Notes under the pieces: generated by a model | Seen by the model: only the letters and a program-made list of their open reading frames with translations | Database searches by the model: none | Told to the model about the DNA's origin: nothing | NCBI RefSeq assembly: GCF_002760655.1 | Contig: NZ_PDOC01000014.1 | Coordinates: 62,001-126,000, forward strand | Origin: Massilia eurypsychrophila | GTDB taxonomy: Bacteria; Pseudomonadota; Gammaproteobacteria; Burkholderiales; Burkholderiaceae_D | Direction of reading: 5' to 3' | Length of the DNA: 64,000 nt | Position numbers and translations under genes: made by a program | In this document: piece by piece, positions 8,593 to 16,892 of the stretch | Numbering within the stretch: position 1 is the first letter of the stretch | Layout: every line of letters begins with the position of its first letter

Positions 8593-9731
8593 TGGGGCGA
8601 TTCGGTTCCTGGCGAGGCCAGCTTGATCTTGATGGTCACAATGGTGCCACCTCCGCGCCCGCGCGACAAGGCCATTGTGCCGCCCAGCGCCAGGGCGCGT
8701 TCGCTCATGCCGCGCAGGCCGAACGAGCCGGGCTTGATGCGGTCGGCCGCCTGGATACCGCCGCCGTTGTCGCTGATCTTCAAGCAGATGTGATGGCGCA
8801 GGCGCGTCAGCGATACCGTCACCCGCGTCGCGTGGGCATGCTTGGCGATATTGGTCAGCGCTTCCTGGAAAATTCGAAACAGCGCGCTGGCATGGTCGGG
8901 CGCCAGGTCGATGTCCTTCTCGTTTGACGTGAAGCTGCACGGCACGCCGATGTGCTTCTCGAATTCCTTGACCTGCCATTCGAGCGCGGCGACGATGCCG
9001 AAGTCGAGCATCGACGGGCGCAGGTCGAGCGAAATGCGGTGCACCGCCTCGATCGTGCGGTCGACCAGCGAATCGACGTAGGCGGCCTTGTCGGCCAGCT
9101 GCGGCTGGTCGGCCGGCAGGCGCTTCGACAGCATCGCCAGCGCCATCTTGATGGCCGTCAGGTTGCCGCCGAGGTCATCGTGGATTTCGCGCGCGATGCG
9201 GGTGCGCTCCTGCTCCTTGACTTCCTCGATGTGGGCGGTCAGCTCGGCCAGGCGGGCGCGCGAGTTGGTCACTTCCAGCTGCTCGGCCTTGCTGGCGGTG
9301 ATGTTGGTCATGATGCCTTCCCACTGCACGCCGCCACCGTCCGGCAACCGCCGCGGGCTCGAGCGCAGGTTGATCCACTTGACGTCTTTCCAGGCGTCGA
9401 CCCAGATGCGGCCCTCCCAGTTCCAGCTCGACATGCCGGCCGCCGAGGCGTGCATCGAGTCGCTGTAGCCCTTGCGGTCTTCCGGCAGGATCAGGCCGAG
9501 GAACAGTTGCGGCTTTTTCTGCAACGCCGCGGCGGGGAGGCCCAGCAGGGCGGCGCAGCCTTCGCTGAGGTATGGGAAGCTGACGGCGCCGCCGGCGCCG
9601 CCGGCGCCGAGCACGAACTGGTAGACCAGCCCGGGCGTATTGCTGACGATGGCATTGAAGCGCGCCTGGTAGCGGGCCAGTTCTTCGATGAGGTCCGATT
9701 CGCGGGGCGACGGCGCGGGCGTGGTGGTCAT
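8589..9731 (-). CDS. PAS-domain sensor histidine kinase (HisKA_3, NarX/DegS-like), soluble
   Basis: 380 aa. A PAS/PAC module occupies roughly residues 20-150 (ARFNAIVSNTPGLVYQFV, NWEGRIW, VQWEGIMTNIT). The DHp helix contains phosphoacceptor H184 in RTRIAREIHDDLGGNLTAIK. The ATPase domain has DNGGGI and SFGLRGMSERALALGG. No transmembrane segment is visible, so it senses a cytoplasmic signal. ATG 9731 opens directly in front of the PAS region; an in-frame upstream extension of 15 residues is possible but adds nothing recognisable. It overlaps the response regulator by four bases and lies 16 bases after a small membrane protein gene. Confidence 0.93.
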   Translation of the reverse strand: MTTTPAPSPRESDLIEELARYQARFNAIVSNTPGLVYQFVLGAGGAGGAVSFPYLSEGCAALLGLPAAALQKKPQLFLGLILPEDRKGYSDSMHASAAGMSSWNWEGRIWVDAWKDVKWINLRSSPRRLPDGGGVQWEGIMTNITASKAEQLEVTNSRARLAELTAHIEEVKEQERTRIAREIHDDLGGNLTAIKMALAMLSKRLPADQPQLADKAAYVDSLVDRTIEAVHRISLDLRPSMLDFGIVAALEWQVKEFEKHIGVPCSFTSNEKDIDLAPDHASALFRIFQEALTNIAKHAHATRVTVSLTRLRHHICLKISDNGGGIQAADRIKPGSFGLRGMSERALALGGTMALSRGRGGGTIVTIKIKLASPGTESPQ

Positions 9732-9747
9732 GGGCAGGTGGACAGGT

Positions 9748-10356
9748 TCAACGGCGGCGCGCGCGCCAGATGGCAATGAAACGGCGCAGCATGCGCGCCG
9801 GACGGCTGGCGTGGCGGGCGCCGAAGCCGGCCTTCGGGCGCAGCCGGGCGAGGGCGGCGCGGGCGGCGCCGCGCATCATTTGCGACAGCATGCTGACGCG
9901 GCGAAACGCGTCGGTCGCTTTCAGGCGGCCGATCCAGTACGACTTGAACGTCATGAACTTTTCGTGCCAGAGCGCAAACCACGGCAGCGACAGCAGGGTC
10001 GGCTTGGTCAGCACATACAGCCGCGCCACCACCGCCGCGCCGCCGACCTTGGCCAGGATGATGACGCTGATGCCGGACATCGGATAGCCGCTGGCGATGG
10101 CGAACAGGGCCACCAGTTTAACCGGCAGCAACAAGATTGCCGGCAGCACGAAGGCGGCCAGCGCCGCATACGGCGGCAGCGCGATGATGTGGCGTTCGAG
10201 CGCCTTCCATGGCGGCCAGGCAGCGACCAGCCGCACCAGGCGCAGTCCGAGATCCCACAGCCAGTCCTCGAGCAGCAGCAACAGCGCGGCCAGGTACACC
10301 AGGGGCGACAGCAGCCGGTTGCGCAATGTGCGGGAACTTTTCATTGCGGCCATCAT
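9748..10356 (-). CDS. Membrane protein of unknown function, upstream of the two-component pair
   Basis: About 202 aa. Two or three hydrophobic segments are visible in the first 120 residues (SPLVYLAALLLLLEDWLW, AALAAFVLPAILLLPVKLVALFAIA, GISVIILAKVGGAAVVARLYVL). They are followed by a basic cytoplasmic tail ending in RRFIAIWRARRR. I do not assign a function. It is the first gene of a probable operon with the histidine kinase and response regulator, so it may be an accessory membrane component. Three ATG codons are close together (10356, 10353, 10344); none has a convincing ribosome-binding site. The greB gene diverges from it. Confidence 0.7.
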   Translation of the reverse strand: MMAAMKSSRTLRNRLLSPLVYLAALLLLLEDWLWDLGLRLVRLVAAWPPWKALERHIIALPPYAALAAFVLPAILLLPVKLVALFAIASGYPMSGISVIILAKVGGAAVVARLYVLTKPTLLSLPWFALWHEKFMTFKSYWIGRLKATDAFRRVSMLSQMMRGAARAALARLRPKAGFGARHASRPARMLRRFIAIWRARRR

Positions 10357-10417
10357 ACGTCAAAAGCTCAGGCGCGCACACGCGGACAGGACGGCTTCAT
10401 GCCGTTACAATAGGCTG

Positions 10418-10984
10418 ATGAATAAAGCATTTGTCAAAGAGTCCGACAACGATGACGACGACGAAGCCGTCGCCTTGGCGCAGGCGATTCCCGCCGGCGC
10501 CAAGAACTACATCACGCCGGCCGGCTACCAGCGCATCAAGGACGAGCTGTTGCAGCTGATCGACGTCGACCGGCCCGAGGTGGTGCGCATCGTGCACTGG
10601 GCCGCGTCGAACGGCGACCGCTCGGAAAATGGCGACTACATATATGGCAAGCGGCGGCTGCGCCAGATCGACGGGCGCATCCGCTTCCTGACCAAGCGCA
10701 TGGACTCGGCCGCAGTGGTCGACCCCAGCGTCCATTACGGCAACGACCAGGTGTTTTTCGGCGCCACCGTCGGCTACCGCAATGCCGCCGGCGAAGAGCA
10801 CACCGTCACCATCGTCGGCATCGACGAACTCGACCCGCTCAAAGGCAAGATCAGCTGGGTCTCGCCGGTGGCGCGCGCCATGACCAAGGCGCGCGAGGGC
10901 GACGTCGTGACCTTGCAAACGCCGCTTGGGCCGGAAGAGCTCGAACTGCTCAGCGTGGAGTATCCGGCGCCTGCCAAAGACTGA
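10418..10984 (+). CDS. greB: Transcription elongation factor GreB
   Basis: 188 aa. GreA/GreB proteins bind in the RNA polymerase secondary channel and stimulate cleavage of backtracked RNA. The N-terminal coiled-coil region contains YITPAGYQRIKDELLQL, the acidic tip is in NGDRSENGDYIYGKRRLRQID (the YIYGKRRLR stretch is characteristic of GreB rather than GreA), and the C-terminal FKBP-like domain contains VFFGATVGY and ISWVSPVARAM. An acidic N-terminal stretch (DNDDDDE) precedes the fold. ATG 10418 is chosen because the following residues match the family start; the gene diverges from the membrane protein gene at 10356. Confidence 0.95.
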   Translation: MNKAFVKESDNDDDDEAVALAQAIPAGAKNYITPAGYQRIKDELLQLIDVDRPEVVRIVHWAASNGDRSENGDYIYGKRRLRQIDGRIRFLTKRMDSAAVVDPSVHYGNDQVFFGATVGYRNAAGEEHTVTIVGIDELDPLKGKISWVSPVARAMTKAREGDVVTLQTPLGPEELELLSVEYPAPAKD

Positions 10985-11062
10985 TTGACACGGATTTTTT
11001 GCCGGTGCGCCCAGCGGTTTTGTGATAATTTTATCTATCCAAAAAACCACTGGGAGACGAGC

Positions 11063-11494
11063 ATGCGATTCATGATTCTGTTAATGGCCGACAAGGATAC
11101 CGAAGCCGGCGTCATGCCGAGCGAGCAGCTGCTGGCCGACATGGGGAACTTCAATGAGCAGCTGATCAAGGCCGGCGTGATGGACGCGGGCGAGGGGCTG
11201 CAGCCTAGTTCGAAAGGGGCGCGTGTGCATTTTTCGGGCGGCAATGTCAGCGTCACCGAGGGACCGTTCCCTCAAACGGGCGGAATGCTGGCCGGCTTCT
11301 GGATCTGGAAAGTGAAGTCGAAGGAAGAGGCGATCGAATGGGTCAAGAAGGTGCCGATGCCGATGCTCAGCGGTGAAGCGGTGATCGAAATCCGCCAGAT
11401 CTTCGAGATGGAAGATTTTGGCGCGGAATTCACGCCCGAACTGCGCGCCCAGGAAGAGCGCCAGCGCGCCGAGCTCGCCAAGCAAAAGGGCTAG
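11063..11494 (+). CDS. YciI/DGPF-like family protein
   Basis: 143 aa small cytoplasmic protein. It begins MRFMILLMADKD, continues with MGNFNEQLIKAGVMDAGEGLQPSSKG, then VTEGPFPQTGGMLAGFWIWKVKSKEEAIEWVKKVP. That is the dimeric alpha/beta-barrel pattern of the YciI (DGPF) family, often found near ECF sigma factors. Its biochemical role is generally unknown. ATG 11063 has a good site upstream (TGGGAGACG). It stands alone between greB and a tRNA remnant; no sigma factor gene is adjacent. Confidence 0.85.
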   Translation: MRFMILLMADKDTEAGVMPSEQLLADMGNFNEQLIKAGVMDAGEGLQPSSKGARVHFSGGNVSVTEGPFPQTGGMLAGFWIWKVKSKEEAIEWVKKVPMPMLSGEAVIEIRQIFEMEDFGAEFTPELRAQEERQRAELAKQKG

Positions 11495-11689
11495 GAACGC
11501 GTCATCTGCGCGTAGCGGGATCCTCTTGCTCATCGTCGGAGCCTGTAAGCTGCGTTCGCCGCCTGCCTTATGCTACCAGGCCGCAGGCGATATGGCTCGG
11601 CAAGAAGCCAAGCCCTTCCGCGTCGACGATATGAATTTTTTCAATCGTGCGCAAGCGCAACTAGCTGATCAGTTAATATAACAACACGT

Positions 11690-11766
11690 GCCGGCTTAGC
11701 TCAGTTGGAAGAGTGGATGAAGTGTAATCATCAGGTCGCCTGGTTCGAATCCGGCAGTTGGCACCA
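11690..11766 (+). tRNA. Degenerate tRNA-Thr (anticodon TGT), possibly a pseudogene
   Basis: The sequence folds as a cloverleaf with CCA encoded at 11764-11766. The acceptor arm 11690-11696 pairs with 11756-11762, with two G-U pairs. The anticodon stem 11716-11720 / 11728-11732 is perfect and the loop 11721-11727 gives anticodon TGT at 11723-11725. Defects: position 33 is G instead of the near-universal U; the T-stem 5' strand carries an extra T at 11741, without which it would pair perfectly; the D-loop and D-stem are altered. A strong terminator follows. It looks like a decaying copy, or a substrate for recoding or regulation. Confidence 0.6.
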
Positions 11767-11782
11767 CGAATATTTGTCGTTC

Positions 11783-11824
11783 AAAAACCTGGCCCTCCGT
11801 TGATGCGGATGCCAGGTTTTTTTT
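11783..11824 (+). terminator. Rho-independent terminator after the tRNA-Thr-like gene
   Basis: An 11-base stem (AAAAACCTGGC at 11783-11793 pairing with GCCAGGTTTTT at 11811-11821) encloses a 17-base loop and runs into eight T residues. It begins 17 bases after the CCA end. This suggests the tRNA-like locus was, or still is, a transcription unit with its own end. Confidence 0.8.
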
Positions 11825-11840
11825 ATGTCATTGAAAGCGC

Positions 11841-12079
11841 AAAACCAGGTCTGACCCCGGTTTTGGACCTACAACGCGTTTCCTGAAAACTAGGGTCAGA
11901 CCCGGTTTTTATTTGGCTTCACCGTATTCTTCCAAAACCGGGGTCAGACCCAGTTTTTCGACACTCACTCTCACGCCGCACTATTTCGTTTCCCATAAAC
12001 CAGGGTCAGACCCCGTTTTTATTTGGTCCAGCGCGTTAAATGCGGGCCAAAGTGCAAAACTGGGTCTGACCCCGGTTTT
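11841..12079. repeat. Array of five palindromic 24-bp repeats with core GGTC(T/A)GACC
   Basis: Five units lie at 11841-11864, 11886-11909, 11934-11957, 11997-12020 and 12056-12079. Each has the plan AAAAC-x-GGGTCWGACCC-x-GTTTT, so each is an imperfect palindrome that can form a small hairpin. The central base is T in the first and last units and A in the middle three, which marks orientation. Units 2 and 4 are both followed by TTTTTATTTGG. Spacing is 45 to 63 bases. A related pair is found at 20330-20358. They fill the otherwise gene-free stretch 11825-12190. Confidence 0.85.
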
Positions 12080-12193
12080 GGAACTTATGCCGTCCGGGGC
12101 CGTGACGATGTCTTTGACAGGCATCGGCTTCAGCGAGATACTGCATTCAGGAAGTTTCCTGCGCGAGCGGCGCATGATCTGAATGGAGGCGGT

Positions 12194-13342
12194 ATGAAAT
12201 ACCTCGCGACCCTGTTCCTCTCGCTGCTGCTGGCAGGCTGCGCCAGCACGCCGCCGGATCGATCCGGCCTGTTCAATGACGCCGCCTTCAAGGCGCCGAC
12301 CGAACGCGTCGGCGTCGACGACCTGTTCACCCTCAGTGCCGAGATGCGTGCCTACCTCAACAGTTCCTCGTTCCGCGACGAGCTGCGCGCCAAAGGGCCA
12401 GAGCGCGGCCTGTTCGACGCGCTGTACCGCAAGGGCGAGCTGCAGCTCGATTACAACGCAACGACGACGCGCAACGCCGCTACGACCTACGCGGCCGGCA
12501 GCGGCAACTGCATGTCGCTGGTCATCATGACCGCGGCGTTCGCCAGGGAGCTGGGCATTGGCGTGCGCTTCCAGAACGTGGTGATCGATCAATCCTGGAC
12601 TCGCGAAGGCGCTCTCTACGTTGCCAGCAACCACGTCAATCTGCGGCTCGACAGTGGCGAATCGGCCGACGCTGCCAGCCAGCTGACGATCGATTTCCTG
12701 CCGCCGAAGGACATGAGCGGTTACCGCGTCTACGCGATGGACGAAAAGGCGCTCAAGGCGCGCTACATGAACAACCGCGCCGTCGAATCGCTGTACCAGG
12801 GACGCGTCGACGACGCCTACTGGTGGGCGCGCGGCGCCGTGACGCTCGATTCGGAATCGGTGATCGTGCATAACACGCTGGGCGTGATCTACAGCCGCCA
12901 CGGCGACCTGCCAATGTCCGAGCGCGCGTTTCGCGCCGCGCTGGAGAATGCGCCGAACAACCTGGTGGCGATGCGCAACCTGGCGCCGGTGCTGGCCAAG
13001 CTGGGCAAGGGCGCCGAAGCGCAGGCGCTCGAGAAGCGGCTGGCGGCGATCGAGCCGGAACCGGCATACCACTTCTTCACGCTGGGACGGGCGGCGATGG
13101 ATCGCGCCGATTACGGCGCCGCCAGGGAACTGTTCGCGCGCGAGGTCAAGCGCGCGCCATATTCGGACGAGTTCCATTTCTGGCTCGGGCTGTCCCACCT
13201 GTACCTGGGCGAAACGGACAAGGCGCGCGAACAGCTGGCGCTGGCCGCGAAAACCAGTGCAACGCCCGACGGCCGCGAACGGTACTCCGCCAAGCTGGAG
13301 CGTTTGCGAATGCTGGGTGACCAGCCCGCGCCCGCACTCTGA
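12194..13342 (+). CDS. Lipoprotein with transglutaminase-like and TPR regions
   Basis: 382 aa. The N-terminus is a lipoprotein signal ending in the lipobox LLLAGC, so the mature protein is probably attached to the outer membrane. Residues ~95-125 (AGSGNCMSLVIMTAAFARELGIGVRF) resemble the cysteine region of transglutaminase-like proteins. From ~200 on, TPR helices appear (NNRAVESLYQGRVDDAYWWARGAVTLD, NTLGVIYSRHGDLPMSERAFRAAL, FWLGLSHLYLGETDKAREQLALAA). GGAGGCGGT directly upstream of ATG 12194 is the ribosome-binding site. It converges with the ABC permease gene downstream. The substrate is unknown; peptide or cell-wall processing is a guess. Confidence 0.8.
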   Translation: MKYLATLFLSLLLAGCASTPPDRSGLFNDAAFKAPTERVGVDDLFTLSAEMRAYLNSSSFRDELRAKGPERGLFDALYRKGELQLDYNATTTRNAATTYAAGSGNCMSLVIMTAAFARELGIGVRFQNVVIDQSWTREGALYVASNHVNLRLDSGESADAASQLTIDFLPPKDMSGYRVYAMDEKALKARYMNNRAVESLYQGRVDDAYWWARGAVTLDSESVIVHNTLGVIYSRHGDLPMSERAFRAALENAPNNLVAMRNLAPVLAKLGKGAEAQALEKRLAAIEPEPAYHFFTLGRAAMDRADYGAARELFAREVKRAPYSDEFHFWLGLSHLYLGETDKAREQLALAAKTSATPDGRERYSAKLERLRMLGDQPAPAL

Positions 13343-13375
13343 TGCGCCGGTAAGCGCGCGCCGGCGCTGTCGCCG

Positions 13376-14728
13376 CTATGCCAGCTTCTTCAAGTGGCGC
13401 ATGCCAATCAGCAATGCGGCGAAGGCCAGTGCGGCGAGCGCCGCCAGTGGGCCCGCCGGCAAGCGGCCTTGCGGTGCGGTCGAAGCGTAGGCGGGCATGC
13501 GGGCGAAATCGGCTTTCCCGAACGGCAGCTCATGGAAGAAGTAGGGATAAAAGAAGCGCCGCAGTTCGGCGTGAAAACCTGCGATGCGCTCCTGGTACGC
13601 AAGTTGCGCGCGCAGGTCGGTGAAGGCCATGCGATGCAACAATACCTGGACGTTGACCGACGCCAGCAACAGGCCGGCGCGCGTGGTCCACTGTTCGCGC
13701 GCCTGCAAGCTGGCGCGGTACTGCGCATCCTGCGCCGCTACGGCATGGTCACCGGCCTGGTGCATCGCGTAGTACCACTTCCAGTGGAAGCGTCCGGTGA
13801 CGGGCGCGGTGTCCTTCCACTCGGGATGGGCGCGGAAGAATTTCTCGAATGTGAGCGCTTTCGGCAGGTCCCAGCCGCCATGCACTTCCTGGCGCTGGGC
13901 CAGGGCGAGCTCCACGCCTTTCGACACCGGAATGGTGCGCGCGATCACCGCGTCCAGGGCCGTCGGCACGATCATCGTCAGGCCGACCAGGCAGGCCAGC
14001 AGGATCGCCGCGCTGGTGGCCGACGTGCTCGCTCGGGCGGCGACCCACGCTGCCACGCCAAGCCAGAACGCCAGGTACAGCGACACGACCAGCGCGAGTT
14101 GTCCCAGCGCAGCGGCCCCGGCGCCGGCAATTGCGACGCCCGCAGCGAGCGGTACCAGCAGGGCGAGCCACAGCAGGGCGTAACGCAGGCCGATCCGGCG
14201 CCGCCAGAATCTGCCGGCATTTGCCGGCAACGACGTCAGCAGGCGCAAACGGCCGGCCTCGCGCTCCCCCGTCACCAGGTCGTGCATCAGCGCGATGACG
14301 AACAGCGGGGCCAGGTACACCAGCAGGAACGTAAAGTCGAAGCGGCCGGCCATGGCCAGTTCCGGATTGATGGCCTCCGATTCGTACAGCTGGGAGTGCA
14401 GGCCCAGCAAACGCACGCGCAGCGCAAACGGCAGCAGGTCGCGCTGACCGATGGCCGCGAACGCCAGGCTCGATGGCGGATTGGTCGTCAGGTGCGGCGT
14501 GTCATAGGCGACCTGACCGGCGTCGGCGGCGCTTGCGAGCTTGTGGGCCAACGCACGCACCTCGGCCTGGTGGCTTGCCGCCACGCGCACCAGCGCATCG
14601 CGCTGCGCGGCGGCAGCCTGCAGGCCACTCCACACAGACAGTGCGGACAGCAGCAGCAGCAGGGCGACAGCCCCAAGTGCAAGGCGGGAATGCAGCACGA
14701 GGCGCATCTCGAACATCAGGGTCTTCAT
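13376..14728 (-). CDS. ABC-2 type permease, DUF3526 family
   Basis: 450 aa. It has an N-terminal membrane helix (LALGAVALLLLLSALSVW), a large periplasmic segment, then at least five more helices in the middle (FTFLLVYLAPLFVIALMHD with TGEREAGRLRLLTS after it, ALLWLALLVPLAAGVAIAG, LALVVSLYLAFWLGVAAWV). A second soluble segment contains FHWKWYYAMHQAGDHAVAAQD, typical of DUF3526. A terminal helix precedes RHLKKLA. ATG 14728 overlaps the stop of the preceding permease gene by one base. It is the last gene of the TonB/ABC operon and probably forms a heterodimeric exporter with the next protein. Confidence 0.85.
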   Translation of the reverse strand: MKTLMFEMRLVLHSRLALGAVALLLLLSALSVWSGLQAAAAQRDALVRVAASHQAEVRALAHKLASAADAGQVAYDTPHLTTNPPSSLAFAAIGQRDLLPFALRVRLLGLHSQLYESEAINPELAMAGRFDFTFLLVYLAPLFVIALMHDLVTGEREAGRLRLLTSLPANAGRFWRRRIGLRYALLWLALLVPLAAGVAIAGAGAAALGQLALVVSLYLAFWLGVAAWVAARASTSATSAAILLACLVGLTMIVPTALDAVIARTIPVSKGVELALAQRQEVHGGWDLPKALTFEKFFRAHPEWKDTAPVTGRFHWKWYYAMHQAGDHAVAAQDAQYRASLQAREQWTTRAGLLLASVNVQVLLHRMAFTDLRAQLAYQERIAGFHAELRRFFYPYFFHELPFGKADFARMPAYASTAPQGRLPAGPLAALAALAFAALLIGMRHLKKLA

Positions 14729-16164
14729 CACTTGCCAGTCCTTTCAAGTCGTCGGGCAATCACGCGGCCGGCAACGGCCAATGCCAGCAGCCAGCCGCCA
14801 AGAAGCGCGAAGGCCGGCCAGGCATGGCGCGCCGCCACTGCAGCGAAGGACGGCGGTGCGTAGCCGAAGCGCGCAGTCTCGTCCCAGTGGTGCCTGGCGA
14901 CGCGCTGATCACGATCGTTCTCGTGGCGGATCGCCGTGGCGTGCAAGGTGTTGAGCGCCTGGACGAAGCCATAACGGTATCTCTCGCCTTCGAAGAGAAA
15001 GCGGGTGTGGCTGTCGAGGTTGGTGCCGGCAAGCGCCGTCGACATGCGGCGCAGCGCGATCACCGGGCTGGCCAGCGCGGCGCGATACACAATGCCGCTC
15101 TGCGCCACCTGGCGCTGGTAGTCGGCGCGCATGAATTCATTGAACAGCTCGCTGGTCAGGCGCTCGCCTTCCTGCATCACCAGGCCGCCGTAGTTGACCG
15201 GCAGCTGCTCGATCCGGCTGACGCCGTACTTCGCCAGCACCTGCTGCTTGAAACGGCTGAAGTAGGGGTCATCCGGGTTGTGGCTGTCGCCCAGCGCCTT
15301 CATGCGCTGGTGGATCGCCGCCTCGGTCTCGATACGCGTGGGGCGCTCGATGCCGAGCATGGCAAGGTCGGGCATGATGCGCGGCAGCAGGATAGTCGTC
15401 ACGATCCAGGCCGCCACCAGCACAAGCAGGGCGTCGCGCGCACGCGGCAGCAGCGCCGACACGAGCACCGCGCCGAGCGCCCACAACAGCAGATACAGTG
15501 CGTAACCGGCCAACATCGCCAGCGCTTCGGCCGCCACCGCGTGGTGGAGTGCGGCGATGGCGCCGAGCGCGATCAGGGCCGGCGAGGCGAGCACCATGGC
15601 AATGCCTGCGTGCGCGGCCAGCTTGCCCGACAGCAGAGTGCCGCCGCCGACGCCCTGGCTCAGCTGCAGGCGCAACTGTCCGCGCTCGCGCTCGCCTGCG
15701 ATGCTGCCGAAGGCCAGAAAGACGATCAGCAGCGGCGTCAGCACCTGCAGCACGAACGCCGGCGTCAGCTGGCCGAAGCGCAGCAGCACCGAGGACTGTC
15801 CGGCTTCGCTGAAGTTGGCGCTGTTCTGGCGGTGTCCTTCCAAAAACAGCGTGTGGCCGGTGAACGGGTCGACGCCGAAATCGAAAAAGGCCAGCGGACT
15901 GAGCGGCCGGAACACGTAGTGGCCGTAGTGCACCACGCGGTGCGGATGGCGGTCTGGCTGGTTGCGCCACTGTTCATCGGCACTTGCCTGCAGGCGGCCA
16001 CGCTCGGCATTGACCGCGCCGACACGTTCATGGCTGACCAGGATCGCTGCCAGCGTGAGCGCCAGCATCAGCGCCGCCGCGGCGAGCGCGACATGGTTGC
16101 GCAGCATGGCGCGCCATTCGTTGGCAACGACCGCCGCGATGGCCCCGCGCAAACGTGTGCTCAT
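14728..16164 (-). CDS. ABC-2 type permease (DUF3526-like partner)
   Basis: 478 aa. An N-terminal helix (HVALAAAALMLALTLAAILVS) is followed by a periplasmic loop carrying HYGHYVFRPLSPLAFFDFGVDPFTG. Membrane helices follow (FVLQVLTPLLIVFLAFGSIAGERERGQLRLQLSQG, ALAMLAGYALYLLLWALGAVLVSALL), then a second soluble domain and a C-terminal helix. The ERERGQLRL segment after a helix is typical of ABC-2 permeases that take up a helical domain for coupling to the ATPase. It overlaps the ATPase gene by four bases (16161-16164). Architecture is parallel to the next gene, so the two permeases probably arose by duplication. Confidence 0.85.
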   Translation of the reverse strand: MSTRLRGAIAAVVANEWRAMLRNHVALAAAALMLALTLAAILVSHERVGAVNAERGRLQASADEQWRNQPDRHPHRVVHYGHYVFRPLSPLAFFDFGVDPFTGHTLFLEGHRQNSANFSEAGQSSVLLRFGQLTPAFVLQVLTPLLIVFLAFGSIAGERERGQLRLQLSQGVGGGTLLSGKLAAHAGIAMVLASPALIALGAIAALHHAVAAEALAMLAGYALYLLLWALGAVLVSALLPRARDALLVLVAAWIVTTILLPRIMPDLAMLGIERPTRIETEAAIHQRMKALGDSHNPDDPYFSRFKQQVLAKYGVSRIEQLPVNYGGLVMQEGERLTSELFNEFMRADYQRQVAQSGIVYRAALASPVIALRRMSTALAGTNLDSHTRFLFEGERYRYGFVQALNTLHATAIRHENDRDQRVARHHWDETARFGYAPPSFAAVAARHAWPAFALLGGWLLALAVAGRVIARRLERTGK

Positions 16165-16892
16165 GCAGCCTCCCTTGCGCCGGCATAGCGCTGGTAGAGG
16201 TCGCGCACGTCGAACCGGTCGGCCCCGCTTGCCGCGCTCTCGTGGCCGATATGGCCGCGGTCGAGAAAGCCGATGCGGTCGGCCACCTCGGCCGCGCCGA
16301 GCAAGTCGTGCGTCACCATGAAGATCGCGGCGCCGTTGGCACGCATGGTTTGCAGCAGCGCATTGAATTCGCTGGTGGCCTGCGGGTCGAGACCGCTGGT
16401 CGGCTCGTCGAGCAACAGCACCGGCACTGCGCGCGCCACGGCCAGCGCGATCGCCACTTTCTGGCGCATGCCTTTCGAGTAGCCTCCCAGCCGGCGTTTC
16501 CAGGCCGATTCGTCGAGCCGCACGGCGCGCAGCGCATCGGCAATCTGGTCGTCCGTCGACGCCGTGTTCGCCAGGCGCAGGAAGTATTCGATGTTCTCGC
16601 GCGCGTCGAGGTGCTCGTACAGCGCGACGTTCTCCGGCACATACGCCAGCTGAGCGCGGGCGCCGAGGACGTCGGCGGCGACGTCGATGCCGCACACGCG
16701 CACCGACCCCGCATCGGGCCTGGCAAAGCCAAGTAAGGTGTTCAGCGTGGTCGATTTGCCGGCGCCGTTCCCGCCAAGCAAAGCGTAGATTTCGCCGCGC
16801 CTGACCTGCACGTTCAGGTCGCGCAGGACGGGATTGCCGTGATAGGCGACGTCGACGCCGCTTGCCTCAAGGGCAAAGATGGAGTTGCTCAT
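16161..16892 (-). CDS. ABC transporter ATP-binding protein (ABC-2/NatA-like)
   Basis: 243 aa. Walker A is GGNGAGKST near residue 40, the signature is YSKGMRQK, Walker B is VLLLDEPTSGLD, and the switch histidine is in MVTHD. VPENVALYEHLDARENI is the Q-loop region, with the Q position replaced as in many NatA/CcmA-like ATPases. It powers the two permeases encoded downstream, with which it is translationally coupled. Its ATG overlaps the stop of the TonB-dependent receptor gene by four bases, which ties an outer-membrane receptor to an inner-membrane ABC-2 system in one operon. Confidence 0.93.
   Translation of the reverse strand: MSNSIFALEASGVDVAYHGNPVLRDLNVQVRRGEIYALLGGNGAGKSTTLNTLLGFARPDAGSVRVCGIDVAADVLGARAQLAYVPENVALYEHLDARENIEYFLRLANTASTDDQIADALRAVRLDESAWKRRLGGYSKGMRQKVAIALAVARAVPVLLLDEPTSGLDPQATSEFNALLQTMRANGAAIFMVTHDLLGAAEVADRIGFLDRGHIGHESAASGADRFDVRDLYQRYAGAREAA

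Noticed and set aside
11841-12079. CRISPR-like array
   Set aside because: Five evenly spaced repeats look superficially like one, but the units are palindromes of variable orientation and sequence, spacers differ in length and share text, and no cas gene is present.
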